In this document: piece after piece, positions 27,001-33,989 of the stretch | Numbering within the stretch: the stretch's first letter is position 1 | Layout of the letters: every line of letters begins with the position of its first letter | Assembly: GCA_041916775.1 (NCBI GenBank) | Contig: JAYRYZ010000001.1 | Span: forward strand, 186,001-250,000 | Reading direction: 5' to 3' | Length of the DNA: 64,000 nt | Source: UBA2357 sp041916775 | Lineage (GTDB): Bacteria > Pseudomonadota > Gammaproteobacteria > Burkholderiales > Rhodocyclaceae | Translations under genes and position numbers: made by a program | The notes under the pieces: model-generated | Told to the model about the DNA's origin: nothing | Databases searched by the model: none | Seen by the model: only the letters and a program-made list of their open reading frames with translations

Positions 27001-27126
27001 TCGCGCAGCGCCTTCTTCGGGCCGATGGCGGTGGCGATCATGGGCGGGCTGACGGTGGCGACGCTGCTGACGATGATGTTCCTGCCCGCACTCTATGCGG
27101 CCTGGCGGCGGGTCCGGCCGGCCTGA
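24001..27126 (+). CDS. RND efflux transporter permease (AcrB-like superfamily)
   Basis: A 1041-residue inner-membrane proton-driven exporter with two similar halves of six helices and a large periplasmic loop each. The proton-relay aspartates are kept in GLLVDDAIIAVEMMATK in helix 4. The N-terminal LGQSEDPPFTFKVMVVRA segment is typical of a subgroup of HAE-1-like pumps often next to a TetR gene. The repeat of the first-half fold is visible in the second half (SGMIMRNSVILVDQIRQDIE). Substrates cannot be read from sequence. The outer-membrane partner may be the TolC-type gene at 28256. Confidence 0.96.
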   Translation: MSRFNVSDWGLRNQSLVLYAMVVLTLIGLFSYTRLGQSEDPPFTFKVMVVRAEWPGASADEMARQVTDRIESALQEVAAVDVVRSYSRPGEAMIFFYVRESVTSAHIDAVWYQVRKKVGDMRHTLPQGVIGPIFNDEFGDTYGNIFALVSDGLDAAQVKRHAEAIRAELLRVPHVAKVSYFGEQAQRIYIDVSNARLATLGISMAAFIDAIAAQNVVQGAGFFETRDERVWLRPTGAFDDLDAIRDAQVVVNGRPVRVGDVAEVKRGVVDPPSTRMRYMGRDAFGLGVSMRAGGDIIALGRHLDEAVARIQSQLPVGLTLERVADQPQAVRHSVNDFVKVLIEAVVIVMAVSLLSLGLRTGVVVLVIIPVVLAITFMFMHLFNIGLHKISLGALIIALGLLVDDAIIAVEMMATKIEQGWDRMRAASFAYTSTAMPMLSGTLVTAAGFLPIAMAASSTGEYTRSIFQVTVIALLVSWVAAVLFVPYLGYHLLPSRDAHTRPPLLTRLAARLAGRRAEVPAAIHQHDEHALYHTSFYRFLRGLVDGCVRHRWWVIVITLALFMASLVVFARFVPQQFFPDSTRPELIVDVRLAEGASHHATERAVAKVEDFLNRQEGIVNYVSWLGGGSPRFYLPLDQQLAQTNIAQFVVLTAGSPEREALRAKLIEFFAEQPVEWMGVVTRLENGPPVGFPVQFRVSGAETAALRDIAHDIAALMRAHPQLSNVHLDWEEPSKSVRLKLDQDRLRNLGLSTRDVAALLDSALQGLTLTEFREGTETLDVVARGTTVERTGLGQLMSLAIPLGDGRSVPLAQLATPEYGFEDGVIWRRNRLPTITVRASLYGGLQPAQVVSALAPQVEALRSALPLGYHIDVGGAVEESAKGGSSVAAGVPLFVLAVVTVLMLQLKRFSLVLMVVLTAPLGMIGVTAFLLLFHQPFGFVAMLGTIALSGMIMRNSVILVDQIRQDIEAGRSEWEAVVESSVRRFRPIALTAAAAILAMIPLSRSAFFGPMAVAIMGGLTVATLLTMMFLPALYAAWRRVRPA

Positions 27127-27241
27127 GGAAGGCATCGGGGTACTGGATACTGCGTTAGAATGACGCGTTTTACGATTCAGCCCGGAACCGTGGCCGTCCT
27201 ATTCATTAGATTGTGCTAATATTTCTGCAGGAACCCGCAAA

Positions 27242-27895
27242 ATGAACTTCGAACAAGCCCGCTTCAATATGGTTGAGCAGCAGATCCGGCCCTGGGAAGT
27301 CCTGGATCAGGACGTGCTCGACCTCCTGATGACGGTCAAGCGTGAGGAATTCGTGCCGGCCGCGCATCGCAAGCTCGCGTTCTCGGAGGTCGAGATTCCG
27401 ATCGGCTGTGGCCAGGTGATGTTGAAGCCGGTGATCGAGGGCAAGATCCTGCAGGCACTGCAGTTGAAGGCGACCGATTCGGTGCTGGAGATCGGTGCGG
27501 GTTCGGGTTACTTCGCCGCGCTCCTCGCGGCCCGCACCGAGTGGGTGCGCACGGTGGACATCGAGCCCGAACTGGTCCGGCTGGCCGCAGCCAACCTGGA
27601 CCGCTACGGTGTCGAGAACGTGCTCGTCGAGGAAGGTGATGGCGCCTGCGGCTGGGCAGAGCGCGCGCCCTACGACCTCATCGTCGTCTCGGGTGGCATC
27701 CCCGTGATCCCCCAGAGCATGCTCGATCAGCTCAAGCCGGGTGGCCGTCTATTTGCCTTCGTCGGCAGCGCGCCAGTCATGAAGGGGCGTCTCGTCACCA
27801 GCATCGGTGAGGGGCGCTTCCGTACCGAGGACATCTTCGAAACCATGGTGCCGATGCTACGCAATGCGCCACGTACAGACGATTTCCGGTTCTGA
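27242..27895 (+). CDS. pcm: Protein-L-isoaspartate O-methyltransferase-like protein
   Basis: A 217-residue class I methyltransferase of the PCMT family, which normally repairs isoaspartyl residues. It shows the PCMT N-terminus (FEQARFNMVEQQIRPWEVLD), the SAM motif VLEIGAGSGYFAAL (81-94), VDIEPELVRLAAANL, and YDLIVVSGGIPVIPQSMLDQLKPGGR broken at its turn. The usual ISQP motif with the catalytic serine or threonine is absent; the equivalent reads EIPIGCGQVML. Repair activity is therefore uncertain. Genes in the order pcm-like, rhodanese, tolC, waaA are a recurring set in betaproteobacteria. Confidence 0.85.
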   Translation: MNFEQARFNMVEQQIRPWEVLDQDVLDLLMTVKREEFVPAAHRKLAFSEVEIPIGCGQVMLKPVIEGKILQALQLKATDSVLEIGAGSGYFAALLAARTEWVRTVDIEPELVRLAAANLDRYGVENVLVEEGDGACGWAERAPYDLIVVSGGIPVIPQSMLDQLKPGGRLFAFVGSAPVMKGRLVTSIGEGRFRTEDIFETMVPMLRNAPRTDDFRF

Positions 27896-27900
27896 CCAAC

Positions 27901-28224
27901 ATGCGCCAGTGTTCCCCTAACCAACTCGCCGAGTGGCTCGCCGATGACAGCCGCGCCAAGCCCGTATTGCTGGATGTGCGCGAGGCCTGGGAGTACGAGA
28001 TCTGCCATCTCGACGGCTCGGTGCTGATGCCCATGCACACGGTTCCTGCGCGCCTCTCCGAACTCGATCGCGACGCCGAGTATGTCGTCATTTGCCATCA
28101 CGGCGGGCGTAGCGCGCAGGTCGCGATGTTCCTCGAGCGCCAGGGCTTCGGCCAGACGATCAACCTGGCCGGTGGTGTGGCCGGCTGGGCGGCGCAGGTC
28201 GATCCGTCCATGGCGCAGTATTGA
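27901..28224 (+). CDS. Rhodanese-like domain protein
   Basis: A 107-residue single-domain sulfurtransferase. The active-site cysteine C65 lies in VICHHGGRSAQVAMFL, and the CH2A/CH2B-like marks are LLDVREAWEYEICHLDG near the start and NLAGGVAGWA near the end. No signal peptide, so cytoplasmic. It starts five bases after the pcm-like gene and is followed after 31 bases by the TolC-type gene. The sulfur donor and acceptor are unknown. Confidence 0.93.
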   Translation: MRQCSPNQLAEWLADDSRAKPVLLDVREAWEYEICHLDGSVLMPMHTVPARLSELDRDAEYVVICHHGGRSAQVAMFLERQGFGQTINLAGGVAGWAAQVDPSMAQY

Positions 28225-28255
28225 AGCGCATGTCCTGTCAATCCGGAGTGGTGTG

Positions 28256-29557
28256 ATGAAGCGAATCCTGGCGATGTGTCTGGCGGGCCTGTTTGCCGGT
28301 AACGCGGCGGCTGCCGACTTGGTCGAGCTCTACCGGGACGCGCTTGCCAGTGATGCCCGCCACGCCGCCGCGCGTGCCAAGGCCGAGGCCGGGCGCGAGT
28401 TCGCGGTACAGGCGCGCGCCGCGCTGCTGCCGAGTGTGGGTGCGTCGGCCGGCACCAGCTGGAACAGCGTGGACCTGGAAGGTGTGGCCGATCGCAGCTA
28501 CAACAGCCATCTCTGGGGGGTGCAGCTCACCCAGCCGATCTTCCGCATGCAGAACGTGGTTCAGGCCCGCCAGGGCAATCTGCAGTCCGCCCTGGCGGAG
28601 GTCGAGTACGACATCGCGCGTCAGGACTTGATCCTGCGTGTCGCGGCGGCCTATTTCGATGTGCTCAACGCGCGCGATGCACTGCATGCCGTCACGACCC
28701 TGCGCGACGCTGCGGCGGAGCAGCGCGAGATCGCCAAGACCAGCTTCGAAGTCGGCACTGTCACCATCACCGACGTGCATGAGGCGCAGTCCAGGTTCGA
28801 TCTCGCCAGCGCGCAGGTCATCGCGGCCGAGAGCGAGCTCGCCGTCTCGCGCCAGGCGCTGGCGCAGATCATCGGACGTGACGAGTTGGTGCTGTCCGGG
28901 CTGCGTCCCGGGGTCGAGCTGGTCCGCCCTCGGCCCGATACGCCGGAGGATTGGGTCTCGGCAGCCGAGCAGGGCGGTCTTGGCGTGCAGATGAGCCTCA
29001 TCGCGCGCGACCTCGCGGTGCAGGAGGTCGAGCGCGCGCGCGCCGGCCATCTGCCCACGCTGGATCTGGTGGCAAGTCACGGCCAGTCCAACCGCGCCAG
29101 CATGAACGCCGGCAAGGCCACTTCCAGCGAGATCGGCCTGCAGCTCAATGTGCCGCTCTACGCTGGCGGCGCGCTCTCGTCACGCGACCGCGAGGCGGCT
29201 GCGCGCAAGGTGCAGGCCGATGCCGAGCTCGATGCAGCACGCCGTGAGGCAGTCCTCGCCGCCCGCCAGGCCTTTGTCGGCGTCATGAGCGGCATGGCGC
29301 AGGTGAAGGCCCTCGAGGCTGCGGAGGTCTCCTCAAAGTCCGCGCTGGAGGCGACCCGCCTGGGGTTGGAGGTCGGGGTGCGCATCAATATCGACGTACT
29401 CAATGCGCAGGGTCAGCTCGCGGACACCCAGACCCAGCTCGCGCGAGCGCGCTACGATACCCTGCTCGCGCAACTGCGTCTGAAGGCAGCTGCCGGTACC
29501 CTGGAGGAAGCGGATCTCGCGGCGATCAACGCCTTGCTGGAAGCGTCCGGGAGCTGA
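28256..29557 (+). CDS. tolC: TolC family outer-membrane efflux/secretion channel
   Basis: Outer-membrane exit duct for tripartite efflux pumps or type I secretion. The 433 residues start with a signal peptide (MKRILAMCLAGLFAGNAAA) followed by DLVELYRDALASDA, a normal TolC mature start. Two repeats of long amphipathic helices and beta strands follow (for example DVLNARDALHAV, QLNVPLYAGGALSSRDREA). GGAG precedes the start by eight bases. It may serve the RND pump encoded 1.1 kb upstream, but a general role is equally possible. Confidence 0.95.
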   Translation: MKRILAMCLAGLFAGNAAAADLVELYRDALASDARHAAARAKAEAGREFAVQARAALLPSVGASAGTSWNSVDLEGVADRSYNSHLWGVQLTQPIFRMQNVVQARQGNLQSALAEVEYDIARQDLILRVAAAYFDVLNARDALHAVTTLRDAAAEQREIAKTSFEVGTVTITDVHEAQSRFDLASAQVIAAESELAVSRQALAQIIGRDELVLSGLRPGVELVRPRPDTPEDWVSAAEQGGLGVQMSLIARDLAVQEVERARAGHLPTLDLVASHGQSNRASMNAGKATSSEIGLQLNVPLYAGGALSSRDREAAARKVQADAELDAARREAVLAARQAFVGVMSGMAQVKALEAAEVSSKSALEATRLGLEVGVRINIDVLNAQGQLADTQTQLARARYDTLLAQLRLKAAAGTLEEADLAAINALLEASGS

Positions 29558-29563
29558 TGCATG

Positions 29564-29585
29564 TGCCAGCCGCAGACGGCTGGCA
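29564..29585. terminator. Hairpin between convergent tolC and waaA
   Basis: TGCCAGCCG (29564-29572) pairs perfectly with CGGCTGGCA (29577-29585) across the four-base loop CAGA. It begins seven bases after the tolC stop and ends six bases before the waaA stop, so it can serve both transcripts. No T-tract follows. Confidence 0.7.
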
Positions 29586-29591
29586 GGCAGC

Positions 29592-30860
29592 TCACAGACT
29601 TCTTCCCGCCTCGTGCTGCAGACAGGCGATCGTTCGTTCGGTAGCGCCCCGGTGGGTTTCGGCGAAGCGCAGGCAGGCGTCCCGCATGCGGCTCAGCTGC
29701 ATGTCGTCATCCAGCAGTTCCAATGCCCTTTTTGCGCCGCTCGCGAGGTTCTGTTCGCGGATGGCCGCGCCTGCAGACACCGCCTGATCCGCCACCATTG
29801 CGAAGTTCCAGGTGTGCGGACCGATCAGCACCGGCGTACCGGTCGCGCATGATTCGATCAGATTCTGCCCGCCGAAGGGTAGCCAACTGCCACCCATCAA
29901 GGTCACGTCGGCGGCGGCGTAATACGCGAACATTTCGCCCATCGAGTCACCCAGCCAGAATCGCGTGTCGGAGGCGACCGGTGCGTCATCGCTGCGCCGC
30001 TGCGCGGGTAGGCCGCGGCTGCGCAGCAGTTGCGCGACGGCCTCGAAGCGCTGGGGGTGACGGGGTACGATCACAAACAGTATCCCCGGGTCGGATGCGT
30101 CGGGCAGCGCATCCAGGAGGGCCGCTTCTTCGCCATCGCGTGCACTCGCGAGCAGCAGCACCTTGCGCGTGCCGAAACGGCGACGGAATGTGGCGCCCAG
30201 GTCGAGTGCCGCCTGTGGCGGCGTGATGTCGAACTTGATGTTGCCAGTGACGCGCACCTGCCGCGCGCCCAACGCGCGGAAGCGCGCCGCGTCTTCCTCG
30301 GTTTGCGCAGCAATCGTGCGCAGCGCGCCCAGCGTCATGCGGGTCAGGGTCGGCGCCCGCGCATAGCGCTTGGCGGAGCGTGCCGACAGTCGGGCGTTCG
30401 CGAGCACCACGGGCACGCCGCGTGTGGCGCAGCGCCCGAGCAGGGTGGGCCACAGCTCGGTCTCCATGATCACGCCGACAGCGGGGTCGAAGTGGTCGAG
30501 AAAGCGCTCGACACAGCAGGTGATGTCATATGGCAGGTACGCAATCCGTACCCGTGCGTCACCACCGAACAGCGCCTGCGCGGTCTCGCGTCCGGTCGGC
30601 GTCATGCAGGTCAGCACCAGGGGCCGTGTCGGCCAATGCTCGAGCAGGCGCCTCACCAGCGGCTCGGCGGCCCGGGTCTCGCCAACCGAGACCGCATGCA
30701 CCCAGATCGTCCCGGATTCGCGCATACCGCCATGGCGTCCCAGCCGCTCCGGAACATGCTGCAGGTAAGCCGGCTGGCGACGCGCACGCCACAGCAGCCG
30801 CAGCAGCGCAAGCGGCAGAAGCGGGAGCCATACGGCGCGGTAGAAGAGGCGGACCAGCAT
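29592..30860 (-). CDS. waaA: 3-deoxy-D-manno-octulosonic acid transferase
   Basis: Transfers Kdo from CMP-Kdo to lipid A precursors at the inner membrane. The 422 residues fit WaaA/KdtA. An N-terminal membrane-associated helix (RLFYRAVWLPLLPLALLRLL) is followed by IWVHAVSVGETRAAEPL, METELWPTLL, the VTGNIKFD linker between the two Rossmann domains, and the C-terminal GGSWLPFGGQNLIESCATG and IGPHTWNF motifs that bind the sugar nucleotide. The start at 30860 fits the family N-terminus. It converges on tolC across a short hairpin and diverges from the O-antigen locus. Confidence 0.97.
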   Translation of the reverse strand: MLVRLFYRAVWLPLLPLALLRLLWRARRQPAYLQHVPERLGRHGGMRESGTIWVHAVSVGETRAAEPLVRRLLEHWPTRPLVLTCMTPTGRETAQALFGGDARVRIAYLPYDITCCVERFLDHFDPAVGVIMETELWPTLLGRCATRGVPVVLANARLSARSAKRYARAPTLTRMTLGALRTIAAQTEEDAARFRALGARQVRVTGNIKFDITPPQAALDLGATFRRRFGTRKVLLLASARDGEEAALLDALPDASDPGILFVIVPRHPQRFEAVAQLLRSRGLPAQRRSDDAPVASDTRFWLGDSMGEMFAYYAAADVTLMGGSWLPFGGQNLIESCATGTPVLIGPHTWNFAMVADQAVSAGAAIREQNLASGAKRALELLDDDMQLSRMRDACLRFAETHRGATERTIACLQHEAGRSL

Positions 30861-31017
30861 CGAGGGTACCTGTGGTGGGCCACAAGTATAACCGGCAGCG
30901 CCCTTGGCCATGCCCGGGTCCCGGCGGGGAAGGCACTTCAACGTGATTACGAACGCATTGTCGCAGCGGTCGCTGTGAGATAATGCGCCGCAATATCAAT
31001 CCTTGACCGTGTGGATC

Positions 31018-32025
31018 ATGAAAGTTCTCGTCACCGGTGCGGCCGGCTTCATCGGCATGCATGTTTCGCAGGTCCTCCTCGCCCGTGGCGATGAGGTAGT
31101 CGGTCTGGACAACCTGAACGACTATTACGACCCACAGCTCAAGCGCGACCGCCTGGCGCGGCTGCAGAGCTCGCCCGCGTTCCGTTTCGTTCTCATGGAC
31201 GTCGCCGACCGGCCGGGGATGGAGCGGCTCTTCGCCGAGGAGCGCTTCGATAGGGTGGTGCATCTCGCCGCACAGGCCGGCGTGCGTTATTCGCTGAAGA
31301 ACCCGCACTCCTACATCGACAGCAACATCGTCGGCTTCATGAACATCCTCGAAGGCTGCCGGCATAACGCGGTGCAGCATCTGGTATATGCGAGCAGTTC
31401 CAGCGTGTATGGCGGCAATACCCGCATGCCGTTCTCCGAGCACGACAGTGTCGACCATCCGGTGAGCATGTACGCGGCCACCAAGAAGGCCAACGAGTTG
31501 ATGGCGCACACCTACAGCCATCTCTTCCGCCTGCCGACGACCGGGCTGCGCTTTTTCACCGTCTATGGGCCGTGGGGCAGGCCGGATATGGCGCTGTTCC
31601 TGTTCACCAAGGCCATCCTTGAGGGGCGGCCGATCGACGTGTTCAACCACGGCAAGATGCGGCGCGATTTCACCTTCGTCGACGACATCGTCGAGGGTGT
31701 GGTCCGGACCCTCGACCGCGTCGCCGAGCCCGATCCGGCGTTCGACTCCGATCAGCCGGATCCCGGTCGCAGCAACGCGCCCTTCCGGGTCTTCAATATC
31801 GGCAACAACAACCCGGTGGAGCTGATGGCCTTCATCGAGGCGATCGAATCTGCACTCGGACGCAAGGCTGAGAAGAACCTGCTGCCGATCCAGGATGGTG
31901 ATGTGCCGGCGACCTTCGCCGACACCGACGAGCTCAACGCCTGGACGGGGTTTGCACCGGCCACCAGCGTCACTGATGGGGTCGGGCGCTTCGTCGCCTG
32001 GTATCGCGACTACTTCCGCGTCTGA
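31018..32025 (+). CDS. UDP-glucuronate 4-epimerase-like NAD-dependent epimerase
   Basis: A 335-residue extended short-chain dehydrogenase. The NAD motif is GAAGFIG near the start, LDNLNDYYDPQLKRDRL is the subgroup signature of UDP-glucuronate 4-epimerases (it makes UDP-galacturonate), the catalytic serines lie in YASSSSVYG, and Y-x-x-x-K is in SMYAATKKANE. RFFTVYGPWGRPDMALF also fits the group. It is the first gene of the surface-polysaccharide locus, three bases before the next gene. Start chosen at MKVLVTG. Confidence 0.93.
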   Translation: MKVLVTGAAGFIGMHVSQVLLARGDEVVGLDNLNDYYDPQLKRDRLARLQSSPAFRFVLMDVADRPGMERLFAEERFDRVVHLAAQAGVRYSLKNPHSYIDSNIVGFMNILEGCRHNAVQHLVYASSSSVYGGNTRMPFSEHDSVDHPVSMYAATKKANELMAHTYSHLFRLPTTGLRFFTVYGPWGRPDMALFLFTKAILEGRPIDVFNHGKMRRDFTFVDDIVEGVVRTLDRVAEPDPAFDSDQPDPGRSNAPFRVFNIGNNNPVELMAFIEAIESALGRKAEKNLLPIQDGDVPATFADTDELNAWTGFAPATSVTDGVGRFVAWYRDYFRV

Positions 32026-32028
32026 GCG

Positions 32029-33021
32029 ATGCCGGGCCGGGTCTTGGTGACCGGTGCATCCGGCTTCATCGGCGGCCATGTCGTGCAGACGCTTGCAACT
32101 TCAGGTTGGCGCGTGCGGGCGATGAGCCGTCGCATGCCGCCCGTGGCGCCATTGTGCGGTGCGGAGCCCGTGGTCGCCGACCTGCTCGACGCAGGGGCTA
32201 AGGCTTCCCTCGGCAGGGTCTGCGAGGACGTGGACGCCATCGTTCATTGCGCGGGTCACGCGCATGCTCATGGCGTGCTGGGCGACGATGCCGATGCGCA
32301 CATGGCGAGCAACTTCGTTGCGACCCGCAGCCTGGCCGAGGTGGCGGCGCGCTCGTGCGTGGCGCGCTTCGTGTTCATCTCCAGCGTCAAGGCGGTGGGG
32401 CCTCCCGGCGCGGTCGTCGCGGACGAGGACTGGCCGGTGCCGCCAGATACGGCCTATGGCCGCTCCAAGCGTGCCGCAGAGGAGGCGCTGGCTGAAATCG
32501 CCGCACGCACCGGCATGGAGGTCGTCTGCCTGCGCCCGGCGATGGTGTATGGCCCGGGGAGCCGCGGCAACCTGGAGCGCATGCTGCGTGGTGTGCAGGC
32601 GGGATGGTTCCCACCCCTGCCCGAAACGGGCGGCTTGCGTTCGCTGGTGCATGTCGATGATCTCGTCGACGCGATCCTGCGTTGCCTCGGCGCGGGTCGG
32701 TTGCCACGGCTGGTCTACAACGTCGCTCATCCGGTGCATTACAGCGGCGCCGAACTCCATGACGCGATGCGCCATGCGCTCGGCCTGCCGGTGAAGCGGT
32801 TCAGAATACCGTCACCATTGTTGCGGCTCGCGGGTCGGGCAGGCGACGTCGCCGGACGGTTGGTGCGGCGTCGCCTGCCGATCGACAGCCAGATCGTCGA
32901 GCGCCTGCTCGGGCCGGAGGCGTATTCCGCCGCTGCGCTCGAGTCGGATCTGGGCTGGTGTGCGCGCGTGTCACTCGAGACGGGCTTGCGCGGCCTGTTG
33001 GAAGGCGGCGCCGAATCATGA
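32029..33021 (+). CDS. NDP-sugar 4-ketoreductase/epimerase, WbpV-like
   Basis: A 330-residue short-chain dehydrogenase with the NAD loop VTGASGFIGGHV near the start, FISSVKAVG, and the catalytic Y-x-x-x-K in TAYGRSKRAAEE. It precedes WbpL- and WbpM-like genes with overlaps. In Pseudomonas and Rhizobium the same trio forms UDP-N-acetyl-quinovosamine: the dehydratase makes a 4-keto sugar, this reductase reduces it, and the transferase loads it on the lipid carrier. The assignment of the exact sugar is inference from gene context. Confidence 0.86.
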   Translation: MPGRVLVTGASGFIGGHVVQTLATSGWRVRAMSRRMPPVAPLCGAEPVVADLLDAGAKASLGRVCEDVDAIVHCAGHAHAHGVLGDDADAHMASNFVATRSLAEVAARSCVARFVFISSVKAVGPPGAVVADEDWPVPPDTAYGRSKRAAEEALAEIAARTGMEVVCLRPAMVYGPGSRGNLERMLRGVQAGWFPPLPETGGLRSLVHVDDLVDAILRCLGAGRLPRLVYNVAHPVHYSGAELHDAMRHALGLPVKRFRIPSPLLRLAGRAGDVAGRLVRRRLPIDSQIVERLLGPEAYSAAALESDLGWCARVSLETGLRGLLEGGAES

Positions 33022-33989
33022 TCGAAGCGCTGTGGCTTGTGTTCCTGGCTATGAGCGTGAGCGCGCTCGTCATCCGCATGCGCCTGCGTTTCGCGACGCA
33101 CGGCCTGGATGCGCCCGGCCATCGCTCCCTGCATGCGCGCGCGACGCCGCATGGCGGGGGGCTCGGGATCGTCGCCGCGGTGCTCGCCGCAGGGCTTTGG
33201 CTGGGGGTCGCCTGGCCCTGGCTCGCGGGTGTCGCGGTGCTCGCGCTGATCTCGGTGATCGATGATTGGCGGCATCTGCCATTCTGGGTTCGACTGCCGG
33301 TGCATCTCGTGTGCGCCGCGCTTGTTGTTTTTTCACAAACGCAGGTCGGGCTGGTTTGGGCGCTGGTGTTGGTGCTCGTGATCGGCTGGGCAATAAACGC
33401 ATACAATTTCATGGACGGCGCGGATGGACTTGCTGGCAGCATGGCGGCCGTCGGGTTTTCCACGTACGCGGTGGGGTTTGTGCTGGCCGGTGCGGATGCG
33501 CTGGCGATGCTCTGCCTGGCCGTGGCTGCTGCAGCAATCGCATTCCTGTACTTCAACTGGCACCCGGCCCGTATCTTCATGGGCGATGTGGGTTCCGTGC
33601 CGCTGGGTTTCCTGGCGGGCGGGCTCGGGTGGCAGGGTGTGCAGGCCGGCGCCTGGCCGGGGTGGTTCCCGTTGATGGTGTTTGCCCCTTTCCTGTGCGA
33701 TGCCTCGGCAACCTTGCTGCGACGGGCGCTCGCGCGGCAGCGGGTGTGGGAGGCGCACCGTGAGCATTACTACCAGCGCATGGTGCGCATGGGTGCGACG
33801 CATTCAGAGATGGCGTCGCGTTGGCTGCTGGTCATGTTGGCGGGCGGCGTCATGGCGCTAGGGATGCTGGCCTTCGGCCCGTTGCTTGGCTGGGCCGGGG
33901 CTGCCGCGTGGTGGCTGCTACTTGCCGTGCTCGGACGCCGTATCGACAGGTGCTGGAACCAAAAACAAGAACAAGTGATGAAGCTATGA
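33018..33989 (+). CDS. WbpL/WecA-like undecaprenyl-phosphate sugar-1-phosphate transferase
   Basis: A 323-residue polytopic membrane enzyme of the MraY/WecA (GT4) superfamily that begins a polysaccharide chain by placing a sugar-1-phosphate on undecaprenyl phosphate. Conserved marks are the loop after helix 1 (HGLDAPGHRSLHARATPHGGG), ISVIDDWRHLP with the metal-binding aspartates, INAYNFMDGADGLAG, and FMGDVGSVPLGF. HREHYYQR near the end is typical of the WbpL branch. Four-base overlaps on both sides couple it to the WbpV- and WbpM-like genes. Confidence 0.92.
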   Translation: MIEALWLVFLAMSVSALVIRMRLRFATHGLDAPGHRSLHARATPHGGGLGIVAAVLAAGLWLGVAWPWLAGVAVLALISVIDDWRHLPFWVRLPVHLVCAALVVFSQTQVGLVWALVLVLVIGWAINAYNFMDGADGLAGSMAAVGFSTYAVGFVLAGADALAMLCLAVAAAAIAFLYFNWHPARIFMGDVGSVPLGFLAGGLGWQGVQAGAWPGWFPLMVFAPFLCDASATLLRRALARQRVWEAHREHYYQRMVRMGATHSEMASRWLLVMLAGGVMALGMLAFGPLLGWAGAAAWWLLLAVLGRRIDRCWNQKQEQVMKL

